64,000 nucleotides of DNA from Homarus americanus (GCF_018991925.1 NW_024720711.1:2228940-2292939), one strand, 5' to 3'; shown: positions 1 to 11,597, numbered from the stretch's first letter. Numbers and translations: made by a program. The notes: a model not told the origin generated them from the letters alone.

Positions 1-954
1 TGCAGGAGATAAGCTGACGTTCTGTGCTTGTCAGGATACAGGAGATAAGCTGACGTTCTGTACTTGCTCGGGATAGAGGAGATAAGCTGACGTTCTGTAC
101 TTGTCAGGATAGAGGAGATAAGCTGACGTTCTGTACTCTTGTCAGATACAGGAGATAAGCTGACGTTCTGTGCTTGTCAGATGCAGGAGAAGCTGACGTT
201 CTGTACTTGTCAGATAGAGGAGATAAGCTGACGTTCTGTACTTGTCAGGATGCAGGAGATAAGCTGACGTTCTGTACTTGTCAGGATGCAGGAGATAAGC
301 TGACGTTCTGTGCTTGTCGGGATAGAGGAGATAAGCTGACGTTCTACTTGTCAGATACAGAGATAAGCCGACGTTCTGTTCAGGATGGGAGATAAGCTGA
401 CGTTCTGTACTTGTCAGATAGAGAGATAATGACGTTCTGAATTGTGATGCAGGAGATAAGCTGATGTTCTGTTCTTGTCAGGATGCAGGAGATAAGCTGA
501 CGTTCTGTGCTTGTTGTGATACAGGAGATAAGCTGACGTTCTGTACTTTCGTCAGGATACAGGAGATAAGCTGACGTTCTGTAATTTGTCAGGATACAGG
601 AGATAAGCTGACGTTCTGTGCTTGTCAGGATGCAGGAGATAGTCTGACGTTCTGTACTTGTCAGGATACAGGAGATAAGCTGACGTTCTGTACTTGTCAG
701 GATGCAGGAGATAAGCTGACGTTCTGTACTTGTCAGGATACAGGAAATAAGCTGACGTTCTGTACTTGTCAGGATAGAGGAGATAAGCTGACGTTCTGTA
801 CTTGTCAGGATAGAGGAGATAAGCTGACGTTCTGTACTTGTCAGGATAGAGGAGATAAGCTGATGTTCTGTACTTGTCAGGATACAGGAGATAAGCTGAC
901 GTTCTGTACTTGTCAGGATACAGGAGATAAGCTGACGTTCTGTACTGTTTTGTC
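1..954. repeat. 36-bp minisatellite array, cut by the left window edge
   Basis: About 26 tandem copies of a 36-bp unit containing 'gataagctgacgttctgt' and 'acttgtcagga'. Copies differ by single bases and small deletions; the left half (1-550) is more disrupted than the right half. Because 36 is a multiple of 3, the minus strand stays open over 552-956 and would translate as a 12-residue repeat (YRTSAYLLYPDK). I read this as an array without stops, not a gene: there is no non-repeat coding flank and indels break the frame in the left half. Confidence 0.95.
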
Positions 955-1023
955 ATAATTATATACTGTATTTTATCCGGTTGTTCGCCTTTTAGAATAT
1001 CTTGTATATAAATCTATTTCCTA

Positions 1024-1039
1024 ATATTATTATTATTAT

Positions 1040-1127
<88 letters not shown>
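1024..1127. repeat. Compound (ATT)n-(AC)n microsatellite
   Basis: A short ATT run passes directly into about 84 bases of uninterrupted AC. Confidence 0.97.
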
Positions 1128-1129
<2 letters not shown>

Positions 1130-1352
1130 TCACCCTGACTTAAAATTCATTTTTAGCCGCTGCGAAATACTGGAGAGCCGAGTGTGACAGTGTTTTATAC
1201 TGACAACCTGGCCCTGTAGTGTAAGATATGTCTCGCGTTTATTTCCTCTTCCTCTCTCATTTTCTCTCTCACTCTCACTTTCATTCTCTCTATCACTCTA
1301 TCTGTTTCTCTATCTTTATTTAACATTCGTTTTAACTCTAACTTGTTCTCTT

Positions 1353-1355
<3 letters not shown>

Positions 1356-1401
<46 letters not shown>
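1356..1401. repeat. (TC)n microsatellite
   Basis: Pure TC dinucleotide run following a TC-rich stretch from about 1230. Confidence 0.97.
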
Positions 1402-1405
<4 letters not shown>

Positions 1406-1631
1406 CAGAGTTACAGTAAATATTCTTGTCCTAGTCGTTCTAAATCTGGACGAACACATTTTTATGTTAACAAAAGCCGAGGTGAACGTTGTGTCTTTTT
1501 GCTAAGCGGCCGTCTCCAATCAATTATATATATTGAACGTCACCATTAAGTATGACATACACTGAGCTGTGAACGCAAGAGTCTCTTCATATACCAAGAT
1601 ACGTATATTTTGATAGCATTACATTCTGTCG

Positions 1632-2000
1632 GTCTCGAAACTTAAATGAAATCAGTTAAGGGTAATTTTATGTCTTCAGTTACGAGAAAATGATAAAATA
1701 AGTACATTTGACAATTCACCTTTGCGTCAAATCATAAGTGAGTTAATTAAATTTTTTCTTAATTCTGAAGTTATGAGAGCAATGTAATTTAAGTGCCGGT
1801 GATAATCTATCTTGTGTCGTAACTTAAGTGGGCCAGTTAAGCGCGTGTTTACGTCTCCAGGTACGGGGAAAATTTAACTTATATGTCGTAGGTTAAGTGA
1901 GCCAATTAAATACGTTATTACATCATTTCGTTTGTAGTTAAGGTTTAAATTAAGTACCTTTGATACTTCGTCTCTGTGTCGTAGGGTGAGTGAGTGAGTC
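1632..2000. repeat. Decayed ~92-bp tandem satellite
   Basis: A degenerate motif of the type 'gtcgtaacttaagtg' followed by 'ccagttaa' recurs at 1632, 1724, 1814, 1883 and 1976, with spacings of 92, 90, 69 and 93 bases. Copies are strongly diverged, as expected for an old array. The flanks (1402-1631 and 2001-2228) look like unique AT-rich sequence with nothing recognisable. Confidence 0.6.
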
Positions 2001-2228
2001 AGGTGTATCCTTCTTCACCAGTTACTAGGAATATATAAAGACTGACGGGCGAGCCTTTGTGACTGTCATCCCATTCTGTTTCTCTATTTGTTGATTGTGT
2101 ACAAACAATAAACAAGCAAAAACTGTGATTCGATTTGTTTTTTTAGTTTATTTTTCAGTTAAATTTATTGTGAAGTTTATAGTAATAATAATATTTACGC
2201 GTATTATCACAAAAAACGTTGTTTTTGG

Positions 2229-2234
2229 ACACAC

Positions 2235-2284
<50 letters not shown>
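2229..2284. repeat. (AC)n microsatellite
   Basis: Near-pure AC run with one GC interruption at its left end. Confidence 0.97.
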
Positions 2285-2285
<1 letters not shown>

Positions 2286-3537
2286 ACATTCATTAAAAAC
2301 GATGAATTTTTGGGTGCACAAACACAAAGAAGTCGGTTTTTAATCCACAAACCAACAAAAAGAATTATATTTTTTTTTAGAGTTAATAACAAAAAACGGC
2401 TCAGAAAACGAAGTATTTTTTCCCTTAAACTCAAAAGCATAACCTGGATATATTTTACAGCCATAAAAAACCGGCCTAATTTTATTTTCATCTCAAGCAG
2501 AACCCCCCCCCCCCAAACGAAGTAATTTTTCAGAGCAATAAACACACACAAAAAAATGGCTACATTTTCATCCATTAACAGAGAAAAATGAAATAATTTT
2601 TAGGGTAGACTGACACAAAAATAGTCAGTTCCGCCACTTAAGCTTCAAATCAGATTTTCGCTGAGCTAATTTAGGACACAGACTCCCTCCATTACTCTGC
2701 CTCGCTCAACACTGTTCCAGAGTGCAAACGTCATGTCGATGTTGAATGGAAAAGGTACACAGTTAATTGACAATGATGAGGCGACTTAATCCCTCTGACT
2801 CCTCCTACCCGGAAGTTAAGTTTTAGTTAACTTAATATTAGGTATTTTATTACTTGATTTAATTCCAATTAACATGGTGTAACTTAATGTAAACCTACCT
2901 GACCTAATCTAACCTAACCTATTATGTATTAACCATTAAACCTAACCTAACCAAACCAAGCTCACAGGTTTCCTTGGTTAAGACGGACCCTGTATTGGTT
3001 GTACCTCACCGCACAGCAACCGTGTCCAAGGCGCCATAACACTGCACAATAATACCACACAATACTAATTATCAAACTCATTTGAGATCTTGTTATGTCT
3101 CTTCCACAAACTGAGTTTAGCTCATATCCATTGATACTGGTTCGAGTTATCTTGTGGACAATACTCCGGACGGACGAACAGGGTGGATGACAAAAAGACG
3201 GGAAAAAACAGGACTGAGAAGACAGGAAACAAAAAGACGAGTGACACGAGAGAAAAATGTAAAAATGAATAACAAGAAGGCTAACCATTGCCGCCATCTT
3301 TCCAACGTGACGGTGGTGGTGGTGGTGGTCGGCTGCCCACATTTACATTTTATAAGCACGGGTGTCATCCCCCAAGGCGAGGCTGTCTCTAATCACCAGC
3401 CACCACCGAAACGTCTGGAGGCACCCGAGGAGCTCCCGTCTGATCCTGTCTGTAAGGCGGCATTGTCTGACCTCCCGAAGGTGTCTGTTTGGGGCTGTGA
3501 GGTGCTGGTGTGAGAGAGGGAGAGACGGAGACATCTT
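2285..3537. other. Mostly unique AT-rich stretch
   Basis: No gene recognised. It holds a short C run near 2505-2514, a degenerate CCTAA-like tract at about 2893-2960 and a small GGT run at about 3311-3329. Open frames on both strands overlap one another and show no family signature or consistent splice context. Confidence 0.6.
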
Positions 3538-4215
3538 ATAGTGGATGAGCTGTACATGGTGGCTGAGTAAGCTCTACAATATAGCTACAGGGGGTAGATG
3601 CAGAGTGAGAAGGGGATAAGAAGAGAGAGAGAGAGAGTTGCAGACCTCATGAGAAGTAGTGGATGAGCTCTGTAAAATGGCAATTTAACTCCATATGTTA
3701 GTGGGAGAGAGAGGGCGGGAGTAAGTTAGTTACAGACCTGCACTAGTGGGTGAGCTGTATGTATGTTTGCAATATCGTTGGCAGAACTCGGCGACTTCAG
3801 CTAGTGGATGAGGTGTCGGTAGGTTTGCAATATTGCTAGCGGGGAAGAGAGAGATCTTGAAATGCTGGTGGGTTTGCAACTGTGCAATATTATTGGAAGA
3901 GGAAGTGAGAAAGGGAGTTGGGGACCTCCAGTAGTGGATGAGGTGTCGGTAGGTTTGCAATATTGCTAGCGGGGTAAGTGAAACCTAAGATGCTGGTGGG
4001 ATGGCAGCTTGCAATATTGCAGGAAGGTGGGGAGAAAGTTGAGGACCCCCAGCAGTAGATGAGGTGTTTCTGGGTTTGCAATATTGCCAACAGAAGGAGT
4101 GAGAACTTCAGGTCTTGGTGGGATTGTAATATTGCAAAGAGGATGAAAGAGAGAGAGAGTTGGGGTCTCATGCCAGTGGATGAAGGTTGATGACAACATA
4201 TAACCAGCGAGGCAG
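3538..4215. repeat. Decayed ~120-bp tandem repeat
   Basis: The phrase 'gtggatgaggtg' or close variants recurs at 3541, 3660, 3746, 3804, 3934, 4055 and 4176; the later spacings are 130, 121 and 121. Each copy also carries 'gtttgcaatattg' and a GA-rich segment. Minus-strand open frames at 3730-4223 lie inside it and reflect the repeat. Confidence 0.75.
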
Positions 4216-4350
4216 CCACTCACTCCCCGGGGGCCCCGTCAGCAGAGTCGTGTTTAATCTGTGGTCCCTGAACTAATACTTATTATAATCTTTAATAGTT
4301 GTTGTCAAATGTGTTAGGTGACTTCTTAAATGAGCTTCAGTCCTTAGCTG

Positions 4351-4460
4351 TTGAAGCACCTAAAACTAATACATAGTGAACGGTGCTTAATAACACTGGT
4401 AGTTGAAGCACCTAAAACTACGACCTAGTGAACGGTGTTTAATAACACTGGTAGTTGAAA
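4351..4460. repeat. 52-bp tandem duplication
   Basis: Two copies of a 52-base unit beginning 'ttgaagcacctaaaacta' and ending 'taacactggtag', plus the start of a third at 4454. Confidence 0.85.
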
Positions 4461-4786
4461 CGCCCTTGCCCACTCCACCTTCCACTATCTCAACTCCATC
4501 TCACCCCTCCCCTTCACCCCCCCCCCTTCCTAATTCCATGGCCTCTGTTGTTTGTTAAAAATAAACGAATAAAAATTAGAAAAAAGACAAAAATCGTATG
4601 AGAGTTTGGTTCTGTCATCCCAAAGAATGTAAATATAAATTGTTTTTAGAAACAGTTTAAAAAACGAATAATGGAATAGAACATAAAAAGACAAATATAT
4701 TTTAACTTTTGTCTTATCGATATAAAAATTCATTATTAAATATTTTATTGTTTTTCGTTGCTGTTTTTGTGGATTTTTTTTAACAG
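4461..4786. other. AT-rich spacer
   Basis: A short C-rich tract (about 4465-4530) followed by AT-rich sequence. Nothing recognised. Confidence 0.6.
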
Positions 4787-5177
4787 TGAGGGGATTAAGT
4801 CATCGTACTCAAGGGGTTAGGTGATCACTCTCAAGAGACTTGGTCATCGTACTCAAGGGATTTGGCCATCGTACTCAAGATCAAGGGGTTAAATCAATAT
4901 ACTCAAGAGATTCAGTCATCGTACTCAAAGGATTAGGCCATCGTAGCATCGTACTCAAGAGGTTAAGTCATCGTACTCCAAAAGATTTAGTCATCGTACT
5001 CAAGTGGTTAAGGCATCATACTCAAGAGAGTTAGTCATCGCACTCAAACAATTAGGACATCTTACTCAAAAGGTTAAGTCATCGTACTTTAAGATATTTA
5101 CACATTGTACTCAAGAAATTTAGACATTGTACTCAAGGGATTTAGTCATCGTACTCGAGGGGTTAAATCATCGTATT
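4787..5177. repeat. 'tactcaagggg' minisatellite, block 1 (~20-24 bp unit)
   Basis: About 17 imperfect copies of a 20-24-base unit built on 'tcatcgtactcaaggggtta'. Variants change the run of g/a after 'caa' and 'atcg' to 'attg'. The same family forms a second block at 7341-7730 and a short relic at 57214-57266. Confidence 0.9.
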
Positions 5178-5454
5178 AACATTATCTGATGAACAAAATA
5201 TAATTATTTTCATTTACCTTTTATTTTTAATTCTGTATATCCCCCATTAATTTAATTAAGAATGTAATATACCAATACCTGGCAGGTGTAGTTGCAAAAG
5301 GACCGTTACGGTAGGAGTTAATTACCTTTGGTTGGAAAGTAATTAATGGAATACCTTGTTGATTTAACTTTTAGTGGTTTCTCATGGTTAAATTACATTT
5401 TTTCCCTTGGTTACATGTTAGGTAATTTATCGTTTTTGTCTTTCCCTTCGTGTC
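5178..5454. other. AT-rich spacer between arrays
   Basis: Unique-looking AT-rich DNA. Fragments such as 'gtaattaatgg' and 'gttaaattac' resemble the array that follows but are too diverged to place. Confidence 0.5.
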
Positions 5455-5815
5455 TATTCCATAAATTACCTTTTTCTAGACTGAACGATAATTTAAATAT
5501 TTTAGGCTGGACGATAAATGACTAATTTTTTCAGATTGGACAATAAATTACCTTTTTAGACTGTACGATAGATTACGTTTTTCTAGACTGGACGATAAAT
5601 TACCCTTTTTAGAGTGGACGATAAGTTACCTTTTGTAGATTGGACGATAAATTACCTTTTTTTCGAGACTGGACGATAAATTACCCTTTTTTTCGAGACT
5701 GGGCGATAAATTACCTTTTACAGATTGGACGATAAATTACCTTTTTTTTAAGACTGGACGATAAATTACCTTTTTTTTCTGGACAGGTGTCGATAAATTT
5801 CCCCTTTCTGATGCC
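5455..5815. repeat. ~24-28-bp minisatellite ('gactggacgataaattacc')
   Basis: About 13 copies of a unit containing 'tggacgataaattacc' followed by a T run of variable length. The length differences lie mostly in the T run, as expected from slippage. Confidence 0.92.
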
Positions 5816-5914
5816 TGAGAATTAAGCTACCTTTTTGATCGCTGTTTAAAAAAAAAAAGAGTTCAAATGAGGCAAAATTGCAATATCTGATTTCTGTGTG
5901 TTAGGAAAGCACAG

Positions 5915-5961
5915 GGTAGGTAGGTAGATAGATAGATAGATAAATAGATAGATAGATAGAT
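5915..5961. repeat. (TAGA)n microsatellite
   Basis: GGTA followed by about eight TAGA units with one TAAA interruption. Confidence 0.95.
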
Positions 5962-6489
5962 GAAAACATAATAATAATAACATACATATAAAGAATTAAT
6001 AATATTTTAGATCAATTTGTTTTTGCAATAAATATTTCAAACCTGGCTTCAGCATCACGTATTACTGGAACGAGATCAGAAGAATAATGAACTTTTTAAC
6101 GCTAATACTAATTAACATCACCGGAACATGAAAAGAGATAAAAAAAATAATAATTATAGATAGATGAAAATATACATAAAAAAAACATACACACGAACAA
6201 AATATAATCGCTTTAAATTCGGATCATATATATATACATCCGGATTCCAAAAACACGAACGACTGATAATAAAATCCAGTAACAGCTCAGATGTGATTCC
6301 ATTCCTAAAAAAAAAATTAATAGAATAAAAAAATCTACAATAGATCTCTCTGAAGTAGAAAATAAAAAAGAAATAAAGACTACAGAGAGAATGTAAAGCA
6401 ACCGAGAGAATTAATTAATGAGTGACGCAGTGTTATGGCGAAGGTGTACTGTACGTATGTCTGTCTACTTTAGCATCGACCGCTACTCG
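5962..6489. other. AT-rich spacer
   Basis: A-rich, low-complexity DNA with several A runs. No coding or repeat family recognised. Confidence 0.6.
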
Positions 6490-6800
6490 AAGGATGTTGG
6501 AGGAGAATTTTGAGGTTGTAGGAGAATGTTGGTGTTGTAGGGGAGTGTTGGTGTTGTAGGGGAATTTTGAGGTTGTAGGAGAGTGTTGGTGTTGTAGGGG
6601 AATGTTGGTGTTGTAGGGGAATTTTGGTGTTGTAGGGGAATGTTGGTGTTGTAGGGGAATTTTGAGGTTGTAGGAGAGTGTTGGTGTTGTAGGGGAATGT
6701 TGGTGTTGTAGGGGAATTTTGGTGTTGTAGGGGAATTTTGGTGTTGTAGGGGAATGTTGGTGTTGCACGGGAATGTTGGTGTTGTAGGAGAATGTTGTAA
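6490..6800. repeat. 19-bp minisatellite
   Basis: About 16 copies of a 19-base unit, 'ggggaatgttggtgttgta', with variants 'ggggaattttgaggttgta' and 'aggagagtgttgg'. Because 19 is not a multiple of 3 but the unit lacks stops on the minus strand, two overlapping minus frames stay open (6433-6948 and 6483-6821) with a 19-residue period equal to three units. These are array artefacts. Confidence 0.95.
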
Positions 6801-6904
6801 TAAGTGTTGTGAGGAGGACACTACAGGCGGTGATGCTTGTTAGTGCAGGTGTGGAATGTGGACAAGAATATTGCTCTGTGTGGTGGCAGTCTCGAGCGTG
6901 TACT

Positions 6905-7340
6905 GAGACCCTCATATAACCTAACCTAACCAGTCCAAACCAAACCAACCTAACTTAGCTTAACATAACCTAACTTAGCCTAACCCAACCTAACCAAATC
7001 TAACCTATCCTAACTTAACTTTACTTAGCCAAAATACCTCACCAAACCTAAACTAACTTAACCTAACCTAACCTAACCTAGCCAAAATACCTAACCAAAC
7101 CTAAACTAACTTAACCTAACTCTAACTTAGCCAAACCTAACCAAACCTAAACTAACCAAACCAATTTAACCAAACCTAGCTTAACTAAACCAGCCTAACC
7201 AAACCTAAACTAACCAAACCTAAAACTAAGCTAACTTAACCTAATCTAAGCTAACTCGGTCTAACCTAATCTAATCTAACCTAACCTAAGCTACCTCTAA
7301 TCTAACCCAACCAACCTAACCTGACTTAACCTTACTTAAA
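6905..7340. repeat. Degenerate CCTAA (telomere-like) tract
   Basis: About 435 bases of mutated CCTAA units (cctaa, cttaa, ccaaa, ctaaa), with the cleanest run near 7060-7080. CCTAA is the complement of the arthropod telomere unit TTAGG. The decay suggests an old interstitial tract. Confidence 0.85.
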
Positions 7341-7730
7341 GGTTTAAATCATCTTACTCAAGAGGTTAATTTATCGTACTCAAGGGATTAAGTTATCTCA
7401 CTCAAGAGGTTGTCGTCGTACTCAAGGGGTTAAGTCATCGTACTCAAGAGGTTGTCGTCGTACTCAAGGGATTAAGTTATCGCACTCAAGAGGTTGTCGT
7501 CGTACTCAAGGGATTAAGTTATCGCACTCAAGAGGTTGTCGTCGTACTCAAGGGGTTAAGTCATCGTACTCAAGAGTTACGTCATTGTACTCAATTGTTA
7601 AGTACTCGGTCTCAAGGGGTTAAGTCGGCGTATTCAAGGATTAAGTCTTCGTACTCAACGGGTTGCCATCGTACTCAAGAGGTTAATTTATCGTACTCAA
7701 AAAGTTAAGTTATCGTACTCAAGGGCTAAA
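7341..7730. repeat. 'tactcaagggg' minisatellite, block 2
   Basis: Same unit as 4787-5177. Here a 40-44-base higher-order unit, pairing 'aagttatcgcactcaagagg' with 'ttgtcgtcgtactcaaggg', recurs about four times at 7383-7560. Confidence 0.9.
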
Positions 7731-7842
7731 TTCCTATTCCTGGCTTAAATATTAATCCCACTAAAAGCTAATGGCGAAAAATACAAGTTATGGTCTGGGT
7801 ATTAATTCTTACGGAATACACTAAATCCCTGGGGTTACAGCT

Positions 7843-7866
7843 GTGTATGTATGTATGTATGTATGT
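7843..7866. repeat. (TATG)n microsatellite
   Basis: About six TATG units immediately to the left of a retrotransposon 3' end. Confidence 0.95.
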
Positions 7867-7990
7867 AATAACAATAATAATAAACGGTTTATTAATAGAG
7901 TTGCAGCCGGTGGCAGAAAATATACAGACTTACATTTGATTTAGACATAATGATATAATATGCGTTGAATACATTTACAGGGCTGTACAG
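7866..7990 (-). mobile_element. Non-LTR retrotransposon 3' end, copy a (relic)
   Basis: Read on the minus strand, this is a 3'-terminal piece ending in 'aataaaccgtttatt' and an imperfect TTA tail. It matches the termini at 24250, 26545 and 60267 through shared 'cggtttatt', 'gcagcc' and 'gaaaatatacag'. It is much diverged, and its limit away from the tail is uncertain. Confidence 0.7.
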
Positions 7991-8039
7991 TACATAAATC
8001 AGGAGTTGTTTATTATTTTAACAATAGATGGGATGGTAT

Positions 8040-8180
<141 letters not shown>

Positions 8181-8577
8181 TGGTTAATATAACATTAATT
8201 TAGATATGTTATAAAATCATCGTTATGAAAACATTTAATTTAGTGAATAATATTGCTTTAAATCACAATTGTTGTAAGTCAGAGTTATGAAGAAATCTGT
8301 ATTCATGGAGTGTATTTCATTTTGGTTAAGAAGTGCCGTAAACCATAGACGGTTGAGAGAGAGAGAGAGAGAGGGGGGGGGGGCGAGTGAGACAGAAGTA
8401 GAGAGAAACAGAAAAGGAGAGAGAGAGAGAGAGAGTCAGTCCCTTAATTCATACCAAATTGGTTTACAAGTCCTGTAAGTCATAGTTAGGAGTGAATAAT
8501 GCATTGTAAAGGGAACATCATTTTGGTTTACTGTTGTGCTGAGTCATGCTCGAGCTGTCGGTGGAGTGCTTCAGGAC
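8181..8577. other. Spacer with GA-rich patches
   Basis: Unique AT-rich DNA with GA-rich low-complexity patches at 8346-8382 and 8418-8436, split by a run of G. Nothing coding recognised. Confidence 0.65.
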
Positions 8578-8930
8578 CAAAACCTAACCTAACCTTAACT
8601 TCCACCAATAACCTTCATTTCTCTGACTAAACCTTTAACCAGCCTCAAAATTATAACTTCAGTATTAACTTTAACCTGACAAACATAATTAACCTCCCAA
8701 CATTAACCTCCCACCACAGAAACCTTAAATTTTAACCTCTCCAAAAATATAACTCCCAACATTAACCTTCATCTCGGAAACATAACTTTAAACCTCTTCT
8801 GAAAGCGTTAACTACTACCATCATTAACCACCATAGACCCATAACTATTAACTGTATCTTTTCACCATAGTCCCCACCATTAACCTCCTTCCTAACCTTA
8901 ACTTTTATCCTCTACCCCCCCCCCTACAAA
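8578..8930. repeat. Decayed TAACC-rich tandem repeat
   Basis: After two intact CCTAA units, 'ttaacctccca', 'cattaacc' and 'ataactttaa' recur every 30-40 bases with heavy divergence. I read it as an old minisatellite or degenerated CCTAA tract. Confidence 0.55.
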
Positions 8931-9145
8931 GCGTTATCCTCCCTCACTCAGCAGACTTCTAAAATTGCACCCTTAACTATTTTTTACACTTGAACAAAAA
9001 GAGGAAACTTTAACCATGTGTCCTCGTTAATATCCGCGACTTTAATTTAACTTGTCTCTATGTTAAGGGTTTATAAAGACTTTAGTTATGTAGATGTGTT
9101 TGTTCTTCCCTGTGAGGTGAAGTGTAAGATGTTACGGCCAGTGTT

Positions 9146-9147
<2 letters not shown>

Positions 9148-9199
<52 letters not shown>

Positions 9200-9213
9200 C
9201 ACTACTACCACCA
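9148..9213. repeat. (CTA)n microsatellite
   Basis: About 20 CTA units passing into CCA. The open frame over 9060-9248 is carried by this run. Confidence 0.97.
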
Positions 9214-9450
9214 CCTTTTTTTACGTGGCTTCCAACTTCCCCTTATAGCCGGGTACCGTCTCCACACATTTTATTACCTAACTATCCTAATATAAAAGTA
9301 TCTACCCAAGTTGAGTTAGTTACCAGCATTTATCAATAATGTCACGTTAGTGTAGCCTGTGAACTCTCAACATTGTTTATAACAGTCGCCAACACACGAT
9401 AACAAACAATAAGAGCTATAGTGTTCATATTTGGTGATGATTTATTATGG

Positions 9451-9586
9451 AGGTCAAGAGGTCAAAGGTCACTATAAAGCATGTAACAATGTCTTCATAC
9501 GAACTTCAACCTTCAACTTGGTGCACTATATTATACTCCCTAGAATTGTCATGCCTTAGGGCTGGAAAGGTCAAAGGTTAAGGTCA
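9451..9586 (+). promoter_or_regulatory. Cluster of AGGTCA-type nuclear receptor half-sites (candidate)
   Basis: Three perfect AGGTCA half-sites lie at 9451, 9459 and 9466, giving a 2-base-spaced and a 1-base-spaced direct repeat; 9459-9471 reads AGGTCAAAGGTCA. About 100 bases on, AGGTCA (9568), AGGTTA (9575) and AGGTCA (9581) repeat the arrangement. One-base-spaced repeats of this hexamer are the classic site of RXR/USP, HNF4 and COUP/SVP-class receptors. A TATAAA-like string follows at 9474. No adjacent gene was found, so function is inference. Confidence 0.35.
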
Positions 9587-9944
9587 GAAGCTCTAAAGAG
9601 GCACCACCACCGGGCGTAAATAATTATCTCGTTCTTCTTATCGACGCTTCACGGTGTGGTATCTGACATATGGTGGTGTGGGTGTGTTGAGTTTTGGTTA
9701 CTGGGAACACCGTGGTTAGACAGAGAGACGGGTAGACAGACAATGAGGAAAACAGACAAACAGAGAGATACTGAATTGATGTAACAATATTTTTCATCTT
9801 AGAAAAATTAGTTATGACAATAGACTCAGTTCTATTTTAACCTAACCTAACCTGCCACCTCATCATCACCATCAATCATCAATCATCAATCAAATCAAGA
9901 TATAGTTTACCAATTACTTTTCAGTGCAACAATCCTGCAACGTC
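9587..9944. other. Spacer with short CCTAA and ATCA runs
   Basis: Unique-looking DNA with three CCTAA units near 9839-9853 and an 'atcatcaatc' run at 9862-9898. Confidence 0.6.
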
Positions 9945-10415
9945 CAGGACAACACCCCATCCCTCCCTAGTTCTTCTTTCTCTCCCCTCAACCTTCTCCT
10001 CCCCTCCTTCCCTTCCCTCTCTCCCCTTAACCTCCTCTCCTCCTTCCCCCCTCTCTTTCCCCTCAATCCCCTTCTCTCCTTCCCTTCTCTCTTTTCCCTC
10101 AATCTCCTCCTCACTTCCTCCTTTCCTTCCCTCTCTCCCCTTAACCTCCTCCTCTCCTCCTTCCCTTCTCTCTCTCCTCCTTCCCCTCTCTCTTTCCCCT
10201 CAATCTCCTCCTCACTTCCTCCTTTCCTTCCCTCTCTCCCCTTAAACCTCCCTTCTCTCTCTCCTCCTTCCCCTCTCTCTTTCCCCTCAATCTCCTCCTC
10301 CCCACTTCCTCCTTTCCTTCCCTCTCTCCCCTTCAAACTTCCTCCTTTCCTTCCCTCCTCCTTAACCTCCTCTTCCTTCCTCTCTCTCCTCCCCACCTCA
10401 CCCGACCACCCCCAG
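9945..10415. repeat. Polypyrimidine minisatellite tract
   Basis: About 470 bases almost entirely C and T on the plus strand. Recurring blocks such as 'ccttccctctctcccctta' and 'acctcctcctctcctcc' give an irregular ~45-60-base period. Both strands carry long open frames (9924-10418 plus, 9914-10426 minus) purely from composition. Such purine/pyrimidine mirror tracts can form triplex DNA. Confidence 0.9.
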
Positions 10416-10629
10416 TAACACAACACAACACAACAGGGAGAAAAATTCGCTTCATTTGGGTATATTACAATTCAATAAGGTCTTTTGTGGCCAATACCCT
10501 CAGTTTCGTGTTGCACCGTTGCATCCATTTCCAAGAATACCACAGATGGTGTTTTTTTGTGCAATGATATCACACATCGTTTTGCAATTTACAGTAATTT
10601 TTGGCCAGGATGGAATTAAAGTCTATTTT

Positions 10630-11000
10630 TCAGGAGGGGAGGGGGATGAGGGGTAATTGAGGTCATATTTCGTTTGAGGGGGTTGATAGTGGGGGGTGGA
10701 GAGATTGGTTGGGGGAGTGGGGTGGGAGGGGTGGAGTTGAGGGGGTAGGGAAGGTGGGGTAGACGATGGGATGATGATAGGAGCAGAAAGGAGGGGGTGA
10801 TGGTGAAATGGTAGAGATGGGTGGGAGGAGGATAGGGTATGGTGGGGAGATGGGGGATTGGGTATGGTAGGGGATTGGTGGTGGATAAATGGATTTGTAG
10901 GGAGATGGGATATGGTGGGGGGATTAGTGTTGGAGATGGGTTTGTAGGGACGTGGGGGATGGGGTATGGTGGTGCTGGGTGGGGGATGGTGGGGGTCATA
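10630..11000. repeat. G-rich tract with many G runs
   Basis: The plus strand is dominated by GGGG, GGGATGG and GGTATGGTGG blocks. From about 10820 a looser ~45-60-base repeat ('gagatgggggattgggtat') appears. Many closely spaced G runs make quadruplex formation plausible. Confidence 0.8.
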
Positions 11001-11261
11001 TCTCGTATTTTGGGCTTTGATGTTTTCTAATCAACATTTGTCTGAAGTTTTAATAGAAAACCACAAATTGTATTTTTTACTTTTTTTCTTCTGTAAACAA
11101 TGTCAGAAATTTAATGAATAAATATTTAGCTTTTTTTTCCCGATGTGTTCAGAAATTTTAAATATAAATCCAGGTTTTGAACTTTTTGTTTTCCTAAAGA
11201 CAAAAAACGATGGCCAAAAATTTAAAGATTTTTTTCCCGATAGATGATTTTTGGGTCAAAA

Positions 11262-11263
<2 letters not shown>
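11001..11263. other. AT-rich spacer
   Basis: Nothing recognised apart from T runs. Confidence 0.6.

Positions 11264-11347
<84 letters not shown>
11264..11347. repeat. (CT)n microsatellite
   Basis: About 84 bases of uninterrupted CT. Confidence 0.98.
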
Positions 11348-11352
<5 letters not shown>

Positions 11353-11464
11353 TTTATATATAAGTATTTTTTCTGGTCAAATATCCATAAGAATGAGTAC
11401 CGTATATTTGAGATATTTTAATAAAAAACAGAAGTAATGTATTATATTTTTTGAAGAGTGGATT

Positions 11465-11597
11465 AGAGAAAGTGGGAAGGAGGAGGAAGAGAGAGAGAAG
11501 GGGAAATGGAGACGAAATTGGAAGGAAAGATGATGAGAGACGAGAAAGAACAAGGAAGAGGAGAAATAGAAACAGAGAGATAGACAGAAGTAGTGAA

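Noticed and set aside
1..954. CRISPR array
   Set aside because: Repeats are directly adjacent with no unique spacers, and the context is eukaryotic. The same applies to every other array in the window.
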